A stretch of DNA of 8,196 nucleotides from an uncultured Acinetobacter sp. (GTDB lineage: Bacteria; Pseudomonadota; Gammaproteobacteria; Pseudomonadales; Moraxellaceae): positions 1 to 8,196 of the forward strand of contig CAAFWA010000192.1 in NCBI GenBank assembly GCA_900766635.1, read 5' to 3'. Made by a program: the position numbers and the translations under genes. Positions 1 to 5,513 of the stretch are shown here, one piece after another (within the stretch, counting starts at the first letter, position 1; every line of letters starts with the position of its first letter). The notes under the pieces are model-generated. The model was not told the DNA's origin. It saw only the letters and a list, made by a program, of their open reading frames with translations, and did not search any database.

Positions 1-106
1 TCTTAATCACTTTGCGAAAGGCTTTATTTTAGGTTAAATTTTGCGCAAATTTTAAGCTCAATAGGCTTAAACGCTTCATTTTCATCACCTGATTTAAGGT
101 TTATTC
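1..106. other. Non-coding leader with imperfect dyad and alternative hairpin
   Basis: No coding region could be supported here. Positions 34-55 form a 22-base dyad around TTTGCGCAAA in which 20 of 22 positions are symmetric; the only mismatched pair is T39/T50. A second inverted repeat, TTTAAGC (51-57) with GCTTAAA (65-71), has a 7-base loop and shares bases 51-55 with the first dyad, so the two RNA hairpins could not form together. A possible sigma-70 promoter overlaps the dyad (TTGCGA 12-17, 17-base spacer, TAAATT 35-40; each box matches 4 of 6). The dyad could instead belong to the 3' end of a gene left of the window. The structure is seen directly; any role is inference. Confidence 0.45.
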
Positions 107-460
107 ATGCTTAAGATGACTGACGTACTGTCACATAGCCTCGTGCAGAACTTCACCCAAGGTTTCTCATCTGTGTCTATAGCGCAACTCGATGAGCAAC
201 TCAATCAAAGCATTTTAAATGCCTCAGACCATGCTTTAGCGCGTGCAGTTGCTGCATTTTTTGAGCGCCCTGATGCCGTACAAACTGCTTCGGCTTTAGA
301 TATTAGTTTGGATGCCATTGAGGCATTAAAACAAGGCATTGCCCTTAAAGCTGAGTATTTAAGCGATACTTTAAAAATTGCTGCTTTATGTTTAGCCCTT
401 GAAACCAATGCCTTAGAGCAACTTGAGATTGCTGAACCGCTACAAGATTTCCCCATGTAA
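107..460 (+). CDS. Small protein of unknown function (117 aa)
   Basis: I do not recognise this family. The ORF starts at ATG 107, with a partial Shine-Dalgarno sequence AAGG (96-99) seven bases upstream. A second ATG at 116 (Met4) is an alternative start, and the coding sequence from there is equally convincing. The product is predicted to be soluble and acidic, largely helical, rich in Ala, Leu, Glu and Asp, with no signal peptide or membrane segment. It has a single cysteine (Cys95) and one FFERP stretch (residues 51-55). Residues 25-110 read as several amphipathic helices, which would suit a small helical-bundle or protein-binding protein. A terminator follows directly after the stop codon, so the gene ends its transcript. 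It converges on prmC, and nothing nearby suggests a function. Its regular codon use and matching expression signals argue that it is real. Confidence 0.75.
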   Translation: MLKMTDVLSHSLVQNFTQGFSSVSIAQLDEQLNQSILNASDHALARAVAAFFERPDAVQTASALDISLDAIEALKQGIALKAEYLSDTLKIAALCLALETNALEQLEIAEPLQDFPM

Positions 461-486
461 AAAAAGCGACCTTATGGTCGCTTTTT
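461..486. terminator. Bidirectional intrinsic terminator between the 117-aa gene and prmC
   Basis: A perfect 11-base inverted repeat, AAAAAGCGACC (461-471) and GGTCGCTTTTT (476-486), encloses the tetraloop TTAT. Read rightward it ends in a T-run right after the stop of the small gene. Read leftward it ends in five Ts about 10 bases past the prmC stop. One hairpin therefore serves two convergent genes. Confidence 0.9.
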
Positions 487-495
487 CTATGCTGC

Positions 496-1314
496 TTAAT
501 GTGGCCATTGTCCTAGCGTGACACGGTCATTGCCACCGTAGTCTTTGACGGTGCGAACCTGTTTATAACCCGCTTGACGAAAGGCATGCTGTACTGCCTC
601 GCCTTGATCATAGCCATGTTCAAGTACCACCCAACCATTGACTGTTAAGTGCTTTTTGGCTTGAACAATAATTTCTTCTAAATCCGCCATGCCCTGTTTG
701 GCTGCCACTAAAGCCCGTTCAGGTTCGGTGGCTAAATTTTGCATGTGCACATCATCGGCATCAATATAAGGTGGATTAGAGACAATCACATCAAAAAATT
801 GCCGCCCAAAAGGCTTTAACCATGAACCCAATACAAATTCCACATGGGTTAAATCATGTTTTTGGGCATTAAATTGGGCAACTTCAAGCGTAGGGGCATA
901 CACATCAGAGGCCGTAATTTTCCAATCAGGACGTTCAGAGGCCAACGACAATGCAATTGCCCCAGTCCCTGTGCCTAAATCAACCACGCGTGCATCTTCA
1001 GGCAAATCAAGTTTAAGTACCGTTTCCACCAAAACTTCGGTATCGGGACGCGGTACTAACGTATCTTGTGTGACTTTTAAATCAAGCGTCCAAAAGGGCT
1101 GTGAACCGGTCACATAGGCAAGCGGCTCACCTGCTGCAATACGCTCTAAAGCAGCAATGTAAGCCTCTTCTTGTTCGGCAGTTAATGCTTGATCTTTTTT
1201 CATCATTAAATCAAAAGCATCAATTTGGGTGATATGTTCAAGCAACCACGCATTTTCTTGACGTTCGTAACTTTCTGCTTCACCACGTAAGGCCAAGGCC
1301 TGTGCAATATTCAA
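496..1314 (-). CDS. prmC: Peptide chain release factor N5-glutamine methyltransferase
   Basis: PrmC (HemK) transfers a methyl group from S-adenosylmethionine to the glutamine of the GGQ motif of RF1 and RF2 in the cytoplasm, which speeds peptide release. The 272-aa length is normal for the family. Visible signatures are the helical N-terminal substrate-binding region (1-75, ending EPLAYVTG 63-70), PRPDTE at 88-93, the SAM-binding motif DLGTGTG at 112-118, and the NPPY active-site motif at 180-183 that holds the target glutamine amide. A conserved C-terminal GGNDRV lies at 260-265. The start is TTG at 1314-1312, placed directly after the prfA TAA (1317-1315). An in-frame stop sits immediately upstream and the next in-frame ATG is Met37, inside the conserved fold, so TTG is the only reasonable start. 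Only a weak GGTGG (1323-1319) resembles a ribosome site, which suggests translational coupling to prfA. Confidence 0.95.
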   Translation of the reverse strand: MNIAQALALRGEAESYERQENAWLLEHITQIDAFDLMMKKDQALTAEQEEAYIAALERIAAGEPLAYVTGSQPFWTLDLKVTQDTLVPRPDTEVLVETVLKLDLPEDARVVDLGTGTGAIALSLASERPDWKITASDVYAPTLEVAQFNAQKHDLTHVEFVLGSWLKPFGRQFFDVIVSNPPYIDADDVHMQNLATEPERALVAAKQGMADLEEIIVQAKKHLTVNGWVVLEHGYDQGEAVQHAFRQAGYKQVRTVKDYGGNDRVTLGQWPH

Positions 1315-2403
1315 TTAACCACCATTTTGTTGAGCAAGCATTGCCAATTGGTCCGCTTGATATTCACGATGTAAGCTGTCGAGCAATTCGGTTAAATCAC
1401 CCTCCATTACTGCATCTAATTTATATAAAGTTAAGTTAATACGATGATCTGTCATACGCCCTTGTGGGTAGTTGTAAGTACGAATACGCTCTGAACGATC
1501 ACCCGAACCGACTAAGTCACGGCGCATTTCTGAAGTGGCTGCATCGGCTGCGGCACGTTTGGCATTTTCAAGACGTGAAGCAAGTAAGGCCATGGCTTTA
1601 GCTTTGTTTTTATGTTGCGAGCGTTCTTCTTGACATTCCACCACTGTACCAGTTGGAATATGGGTAATACGTACCGCAGAGTCAGTTTTGTTAACGTGCT
1701 GACCACCTGCACCTGACGCACGGTAAGTATCAATACGTAAATCCGCAGGGTTAATATCGACTGTGGTATCCACATCAATTTCAGGCAAAATCGCTACCGT
1801 ACAGGCTGAAGTATGCACACGACCTTGTGATTCCGTTGCAGGCACACGCTGTACACGGTGCGCACCACTTTCAAATTTTAAGCGGCCATATACCCCCTCA
1901 CCATTGACCAAACAAATGACTTCTTTGTAGCCACCATGTTCACCCTCGTTTTCCGACAGGATTTCAATACGCCAACCTTGGGTTTCGGCATATTTACTAT
2001 ACATACGAAATAAATCGCCTGAGAAAATCGCTGCTTCATCGCCGCCCGTTCCCGCACGAATCTCTAAATAAGCCGAATTGGTATCATTAGGGTCTTTTGG
2101 AATCATTAGGATATTTAAATCGGCTTCGAGTTGCTCAATTAGCGCTTTATTTTCTTTAATTTCTTCTTGCGCCATTTCCTTAAAGTCAGGATCAGTTAAC
2201 ATCGCTTGTGCAGTTTCAATGTCTTCTTCGGCTTGTTTATATTGATGCCAAACTTGGGTGATTTCAGTTAGGTCATTATGTTCACGAGAAAGTTGGCGGA
2301 AACGTTTGTTGTCCGAAATAACCTCAATATCAGCCAACAGTGCGGTAAGTTCTTCATGACGATCGGACAATTGATCCAAACGTAAGCGTAACGATTCTTT
2401 CAT
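1315..2403 (-). CDS. prfA: Peptide chain release factor 1
   Basis: RF1 recognises UAA and UAG in the ribosomal A site and triggers hydrolysis of peptidyl-tRNA. The 362-aa length fits bacterial RF1. Features in order are the helical domain 1 (about 1-105), the stop-codon-reading PxT tripeptide as Pro-Ala-Thr at 188-190 (RF2 carries SPF instead, so this is RF1), and the catalytic GGQ at 233-235, whose Gln235 is the PrmC substrate. A basic C-terminal region includes [14 protein letters not shown] around 303-316. No frameshift site is present; programmed frameshifting is a property of RF2 genes. The start is ATG 2403-2401. Its ribosome site is poor: the nearest candidate, a GAGA, lies about 11 bases upstream. 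The gene leads a two-gene operon with prmC. The hemA gene that often precedes prfA in other gammaproteobacteria is absent; a divergent glycine-zipper gene lies there instead. Confidence 0.97.
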   Translation of the reverse strand: MKESLRLRLDQLSDRHEELTALLADIEVISDNKRFRQLSREHNDLTEITQVWHQYKQAEEDIETAQAMLTDPDFKEMAQEEIKENKALIEQLEADLNILMIPKDPNDTNSAYLEIRAGTGGDEAAIFSGDLFRMYSKYAETQGWRIEILSENEGEHGGYKEVICLVNGEGVYGRLKFESGAHRVQRVPATESQGRVHTSACTVAILPEIDVDTTVDINPADLRIDTYRASGAGGQHVNKTDSAVRITHIPTGTVVECQEERSQHKNKAKAMALLASRLENAKRAAADAATSEMRRDLVGSGDRSERIRTYNYPQGRMTDHRINLTLYKLDAVMEGDLTELLDSLHREYQADQLAMLAQQNGG

Positions 2404-2737
2404 GGGAAAATGATTCTCAAAATGGGCAATCTAGTGCCATCTGTATAACAAATTGTGCTTAGTTTACCCACTCTTGCCTTTAAAAGACATCTTTACACCG
2501 AGGGTACGTTTATTTTTGCTAAGGAATTGTGTTGATCAAATTTGATGATCTTTCAAGATTGCTGCTAATTTAGTCGACTTTTCCTATATTTCTCCACAAT
2601 GTTAATCAAAGCGATACAAAGCGCTAAAATTTTCACGTCGATCTCCTTAGATTCTCCATATTATTTCCTCATCGAGCTGCTAAATTAGCGTCATTGAAAT
2701 TATTTTACTTTTGGTCCATGTGGACATGGAGTTTGAC
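2404..2737. other. Divergent intergenic region with several short dyads and repeats
   Basis: This is the 334-base gap between prfA (leftward) and the glycine-zipper gene (rightward). I see no supported gene in it. It contains a perfect 12-base palindrome ATCAAATTTGAT (2535-2546) and two near-identical 13-mers, GCTGCTAATTTAG (2561-2573) and GCTGCTAAATTAG (2676-2688). The 13-mers differ at one base, are 115 bases apart start to start, and each contains a CTAAwTTAG dyad. There is also a CAAAGCG direct repeat (2607-2613, 2617-2623) with a 10-base period, and an interlocked inverted repeat CCATGT-GG-ACATGG (2716-2729) that reaches into the ribosome site of the rightward gene. Regulatory function is inferred from dyad density only. 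Confidence 0.4.
2442..2450 (-). promoter_or_regulatory. Possible extended -10 promoter of prfA-prmC
   Basis: On the minus strand, TG at 2450-2449, one base, then TATACA (2447-2442) resembles an extended -10 element (4 of 6 matches in the hexamer). Transcription would begin near 2435, leaving a leader of about 30 bases before the prfA ATG. I see no convincing -35 box, so this is only a candidate. Confidence 0.3.
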
Positions 2738-3166
2738 ATGAAATTGAATGCACTATTAATGAGTACTGTAATTGCAGCAGGTTCGATGTTCAGCATATCT
2801 GCACATGCCGACAGTGCTGCGCGTGTTGCAGCAGCAAGTGCTCTAGGTAGCGTGGCAGGTACAGCCTTAGGTAAAAACTTAGGTGGCACGACAGGCGCAA
2901 CCATTGGTGCAGCTTTAGGTGGTGCAGGCGGTGCAGCAGTAGCGAGTAATAAAAAGAATCGTACTGAATCTGCCATTGGTGGTGCTTTAGGTGGTGGTGC
3001 AGGTTATACCGTAGGTAAAAATATGGGTGGCACCAATGGCGGTTATATTGGTTCAGCTTTAGGTGCCGCAGGTGGTGCAGCTTTAGGTAACAAAATTGCC
3101 AAAGATAAAGCAGCCGATAAACGTGCTGAACAGCGTGCCAATAAACGTTGGAAAAAACGCCGTTAA
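2738..3166 (+). CDS. Secreted glycine-zipper protein with duplicated unit and basic tail (142 aa)
   Basis: The gene encodes a probable exported glycine-zipper protein. I chose ATG 2738 because GGAG (2728-2731) lies six bases upstream and the product then begins with a classical signal peptide: Lys2, a hydrophobic core at 5-20, and Ala-His-Ala at 22-24 before probable cleavage at Asp25. A TTG at 2711 would add nine residues in front of the signal and is unlikely. The mature part carries two copies of one unit, residues 35-68 and 83-116, with 22 of 34 positions identical and a 48-residue period. Each is dense in GxxxG-type spacing (for example GKNxGGTxG), typical of glycine zippers that pack helices or insert in membranes. 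There is no lipobox cysteine. Residues 119-142 hold 12 Lys/Arg against 3 acidic residues and end in KRWKKRR, which could contact lipopolysaccharide, peptidoglycan or nucleic acid. The specific function is unknown. Confidence 0.88.
   Translation: MKLNALLMSTVIAAGSMFSISAHADSAARVAAASALGSVAGTALGKNLGGTTGATIGAALGGAGGAAVASNKKNRTESAIGGALGGGAGYTVGKNMGGTNGGYIGSALGAAGGAALGNKIAKDKAADKRAEQRANKRWKKRR
2840..2941 (+). repeat. Glycine-zipper unit, copy 1
   Basis: This is codons 35-68 of the glycine-zipper gene. The encoded unit matches copy 2 at 22 of 34 residues. The 15-base string GGTGCAGCTTTAGGT (2906-2920) recurs exactly at 3074-3088, in a slightly different place within copy 2. The pattern fits an old internal duplication. 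Confidence 0.8.
2984..3085 (+). repeat. Glycine-zipper unit, copy 2
   Basis: This is codons 83-116, offset exactly 144 bases from copy 1. Conserved anchors shared with copy 1 are GKN, GGT, IG, ALG and AGGAA. The main differences replace small residues or Thr by Tyr at 90 and 103, so the two faces may not be equivalent. Confidence 0.8.
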
Positions 3167-3183
3167 TTGAATATTTAAACTTG

Positions 3184-3206
3184 AGCAGCCTACGGGCTGC
3201 TTTTTT
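3184..3206 (+). terminator. Intrinsic terminator of the glycine-zipper gene
   Basis: A seven-base-pair stem, AGCAGCC (3184-3190) with GGCTGCT (3195-3201), closes the loop TACG and runs into six Ts (3201-3206). In RNA the loop reads C(UACG)G, a UNCG-type tetraloop known for unusual stability. The hairpin lies about 17 bases past the stop codon. Confidence 0.92.
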
Positions 3207-3284
3207 ATTTATCGAGTTTTATCGATATACAAAATTCAATTGATGTCGTAGTATTTTGCTTAAAGATTACAGCTTGAGATTATC
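3207..3284. promoter_or_regulatory. Leader of the luciferase-like gene, promoter unclear
   Basis: This short gap should hold the promoter of the flavin monooxygenase gene, since a strong terminator precedes it. A TTGATG at 3240-3245 could be a -35 box, but no good -10 lies 16-18 bases downstream; TAAAGA (3261-3266) is at 15 bases. An 8-base direct repeat TTTATCGA (3208-3215, 3218-3225) has a 10-base period. The ribosome site is only a weak GAG at 3276-3278. Confidence 0.3.
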
Positions 3285-4280
3285 ATGCGTCGTTTAGCCG
3301 ATACTGAATTTTCGATTTTAGAACTCGCACCTGTGCGTAGCGGTCAAAGCATTCAAGATGCCCTAAAGCATGCCTTAGCCTTAGCACAGCATGCAGAGTT
3401 TTTAGGTTTTCGTCGTCTATGGCTCGCAGAGCATCACAATATGTCAGGGATTGCCAGTTCTGCGACCAGTGTTTTGATGGGCTATTTACTTGCCAATACC
3501 AAATATTTAACCATCGGTTCAGGCGGCGTGATGCTGCCGAATCATGCTCCATTGGTGGTTGCCGAACAATTTGGGACTTTAGCCACACTTTATCCTCAGC
3601 GTGTGGAACTTGGTTTAGGCCGTGCCCCAGGCACCGATCAGTACACCATGCGGGCTTTACGTCGTGGTCATCAAGAAAGCGAAGATCAGTTTCCTCAAGA
3701 TGTACTCGAAATTTTACACTACTTTAAAGACCCAGAGCCTAACCAACGCATTATCGCAACCCCAGGACAAAGCACCCATGTGCCTGTATGGTTGTTAGGC
3801 TCAAGCCTATTTAGCGCCCAACTTGCTGCACGTTTAGGTTTGCCCTACTCATTTGCATCACACTTTGCTCCACGTATGTTAGGTCAAGCGATTCAATTGT
3901 ATCGTGACAATTTCCAACCCTCTGAATACCTAAGCCAACCTTATGTTTCGATGGGCGTACCAACCATTATTGCCAAGACGGATGAAGAGGCACAATATTT
4001 GGCCACCACGCCTTATCAACGTATCTTAAATATGTTCCGTGGCACGCGTGGTCACTTGCCTAAACCTGTTAACAGCATGGATGGATTATGGTCTGTGAGC
4101 GAACAACGTGCTGTGCAAGATTTTTATGCTTTAGCGCAAATTGGCTCACCTAATACGGTACGTCAAGGCTTAGAAAATTTACTGCAAAAATATGACGTGG
4201 ATGAGTTTATTTTCACCTGTGACATTTACGATACCGAGCAACGTTTAAACAACTTTAGCTATTTAAGCGATATGAAATAG
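3285..4280 (+). CDS. Luciferase-like monooxygenase (LLM class flavin-dependent oxidoreductase)
   Basis: The product belongs to the bacterial-luciferase-like TIM-barrel family that uses reduced FMN (or F420 in other branches), here in the MsnO8/YhbW-type branch. The 331-aa length is normal. Family signatures seen are SILELAPVR (10-18), LWLAEHHNM (45-53), a long conserved block with [11 protein letters not shown] (80-90) and [20 protein letters not shown] (92-111), RAPGTD (113-118), WLLGSS (169-174) and YSFASHFAP (188-196). The start ATG 3285 has a weak GAG six bases upstream, and the product begins directly with the first family strand. There is no signal peptide, so it should be cytosolic. 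No flavin reductase gene is adjacent; reduced flavin would have to come from an enzyme encoded elsewhere. The substrate cannot be inferred from sequence or context. The gene is monocistronic, bounded by terminators on both sides. Confidence 0.92.
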   Translation: MRRLADTEFSILELAPVRSGQSIQDALKHALALAQHAEFLGFRRLWLAEHHNMSGIASSATSVLMGYLLANTKYLTIGSGGVMLPNHAPLVVAEQFGTLATLYPQRVELGLGRAPGTDQYTMRALRRGHQESEDQFPQDVLEILHYFKDPEPNQRIIATPGQSTHVPVWLLGSSLFSAQLAARLGLPYSFASHFAPRMLGQAIQLYRDNFQPSEYLSQPYVSMGVPTIIAKTDEEAQYLATTPYQRILNMFRGTRGHLPKPVNSMDGLWSVSEQRAVQDFYALAQIGSPNTVRQGLENLLQKYDVDEFIFTCDIYDTEQRLNNFSYLSDMK

Positions 4281-4306
4281 CGCTAATTGATATTTATATA
4301 GAAAGC

Positions 4307-4343
4307 AGCACCATTTATTTAAATGATAATGGTGCTTTTTTTT
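4307..4343 (+). terminator. Intrinsic terminator of the luciferase-like gene
   Basis: A perfect nine-base stem, AGCACCATT (4307-4315) with AATGGTGCT (4328-4336), surrounds a 12-base AT-rich loop and ends in eight Ts (4336-4343). It begins 26 bases past the stop codon. Confidence 0.92.
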
Positions 4344-4487
4344 AGACTTATTTTCACTATTTCTATTAATTTGTTTATTTTTTGTTCTTTTAAACAGATG
4401 AAATTTGTGCTTTTCATGTGTTTTTCGGCATATCCAATCGGGACTATATTGCCGTATTTATATTTTTTTTGTCTTAATAAAAGAAGG
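4344..4487. other. AT-rich spacer between convergent transcription units
   Basis: The region between the two opposing terminators is very T-rich on the plus strand. A 60-codon open frame (4323-4505) crosses it but begins inside one terminator hairpin and ends inside the other, has no ribosome site, and translates to low-complexity Phe/Leu/Ile. I see no supported gene or RNA in it. Confidence 0.6.
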
Positions 4488-4514
4488 CAACAGCCATCTT
4501 TTTGATGACTGTTG
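4488..4514 (-). terminator. Intrinsic terminator of ppsR, strand-selective
   Basis: Read on the minus strand, CAACAGTCATC and GATGGCTGTTG pair over 11 positions, including one U·G wobble, around an AAAAA loop. This is followed by a pyrimidine-rich tail containing TTCTTTTATT. On the plus strand the wobble becomes a C·A mismatch and no T-run follows, so the signal is oriented for ppsR. It begins 7 bases past the ppsR stop. Confidence 0.8.
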
Positions 4515-4521
4515 AAATGCT

Positions 4522-5358
4522 TTAACTGATACGGCGTTTTAAACCTGTCATCTGTAAAACACGCGTTGAAATCTCTTCAATCGACATTTCAGAGACATTT
4601 AAATACTTAATACCTTCTGAAATATAGATACCTTCTATCGCACGCAATTCCATTTGGCATTGACTAAAACTTGAATAGCGACTGTTAGCTTTACGTTCAT
4701 TACGAATTGCCACCAAACGATCAGCATCAATCATCAAACCAAAAAGTTTGTGTTTATGCGGACGTAAAACCGCAGGTAAACGGTTGTCATCTAAGTCTTC
4801 TTCGGTTAATGGGTAGTTCGCTACACGAATCCCAAATTGTAACGATAAATAGATCGATGTCGGGGTTTTACCCGAGCGTGACACCCCAATTAAGATCAAA
4901 TCGGCTTTATCATAGTGACGTGTACGGGCGCCATCGTCATTATCGAGGGCAAAATGTACAGCATCAATACGGGCTTTATACGATTCTGAGTTGGTCACTG
5001 CATGGGTTTGCCCGACTAAAGTCGTAGGTTGTGTTCCCAATTCTTCCGACAATTTGCTAATTAAACCCTCAAATACATCGAGGTTCACCGCATTGGCTGT
5101 ATTGATAATATCGCGCACATAAGGATCGACTAAGGTATCAAATACTAAGGGTTTTTGCCCGTCTGCTTCAGCACGTTGATTGATCTCTGCCACTACATTC
5201 ATGGCTGATTCTTCTGAGCTAATATACGGGATAATATGGATATCAAAATCCACATGTGGAAACTGCGCCAGAAGCGAGTGACCTAACGTTTCTGCCGTAA
5301 TTGCAGTGCCATCAGAAATAAAAAAAACACTACGCTTAATCGGTTTCTCGTCTGACAT
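4522..5358 (-). CDS. ppsR: PEP synthase regulatory protein (kinase/pyrophosphorylase)
   Basis: PpsR belongs to the DUF299 kinase-PPPase family. It inactivates PEP synthase by ADP-dependent phosphorylation of a threonine near the catalytic histidine, and reactivates it by phosphate-dependent removal that releases pyrophosphate. The 278-aa length matches the family. Visible features are the N-terminal VFFISDGTAITAE (11-23), which is diagnostic, and the P-loop GVSRSGKT at 158-165, followed by PTSIYLS. I chose ATG 5358, which has AAGGAG (5372-5367) eight bases upstream. A TTG directly before it (5361-5359) would add one residue, lies five bases from the same site, and cannot be fully excluded. 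The gene is divergent from ppsA, its substrate's gene, with 155 bases between the start codons. It is monocistronic and ends at its own terminator. Confidence 0.96.
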   Translation of the reverse strand: MSDEKPIKRSVFFISDGTAITAETLGHSLLAQFPHVDFDIHIIPYISSEESAMNVVAEINQRAEADGQKPLVFDTLVDPYVRDIINTANAVNLDVFEGLISKLSEELGTQPTTLVGQTHAVTNSESYKARIDAVHFALDNDDGARTRHYDKADLILIGVSRSGKTPTSIYLSLQFGIRVANYPLTEEDLDDNRLPAVLRPHKHKLFGLMIDADRLVAIRNERKANSRYSSFSQCQMELRAIEGIYISEGIKYLNVSEMSIEEISTRVLQMTGLKRRIS

Positions 5359-5378
5359 CAACTTTTCTCCTTAAATAT

Positions 5379-5407
5379 TTGTCTAAGTGCACGATTATCT
5401 TTATAGT
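5379..5407 (+). promoter_or_regulatory. Probable sigma-70 promoter of ppsA
   Basis: TTGTCT (5379-5384, 4 of 6) and TATAGT (5402-5407, 5 of 6) are separated by exactly 17 bases. Transcription would start near 5414, giving a leader of about 100 bases before the ppsA TTG. The -35 box lies within the expected ppsR leader. On the opposite strand TATAAA (5405-5400) and GATAAT (5399-5394) overlap this -10 and are the best ppsR -10 candidates, though neither has a clear -35. Confidence 0.55.
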
Positions 5408-5429
5408 AAACCCATCTTACATGAGAGTC

Positions 5430-5460
5430 GCTTAGTAAAAATACATAAACTAAGCTTTTT
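5430..5460 (+). promoter_or_regulatory. Terminator-like hairpin in the ppsA leader
   Basis: GCTTAGT (5430-5436) and ACTAAGC (5449-5455) form a perfect seven-base stem around a 12-base A-rich loop, followed at once by five Ts (5456-5460). It lies between the predicted ppsA start site and the ribosome site. The form is that of a weak intrinsic terminator or attenuator; alternatively the DNA dyad could be a regulator site. On the minus strand no T-run follows the stem. Confidence 0.45.
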
Positions 5461-5513
5461 CATAAAATCATGCATAGATAGTGATTTATACTGCAAAAAG
5501 TGGAGTAACAACT

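Noticed and set aside
1512..1778. Open frame on the minus strand within prfA
   Set aside because: It is a shifted-frame shadow of prfA with no family features. The other long alternative frames inside prmC, ppsR, the glycine-zipper gene and the luciferase-like gene were rejected for the same reason.
2711..2737. Upstream TTG start for the glycine-zipper gene
   Set aside because: It would place nine residues, including acidic ones, before a standard signal peptide; ATG 2738 has a well-spaced GGAG.
2404..2737. Possible small RNA in the long divergent gap
   Set aside because: I could find neither a good promoter paired with an intrinsic terminator nor a G/C-rich stem followed by a T-run in the gap.
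3165..3241. 8-base inverted repeat AATTGAAT / ATTCAATT flanking the terminator at 3184-3206
   Set aside because: It is AT-only apart from one G/C, has a wide gap, and lies around an already complete terminator; chance is the simplest explanation.
4323..4505. 60-codon open frame rich in Phe, Leu and Ile
   Set aside because: It starts inside the terminator of the luciferase-like gene and ends inside the ppsR terminator, has no ribosome site, and its apparent membrane protein character follows from T-rich DNA.
5481..5513. GTG start for ppsA
   Set aside because: No ribosome site precedes it, the added residues do not resemble the family, and TTG 5514 has GGAG at good spacing and gives the usual length.
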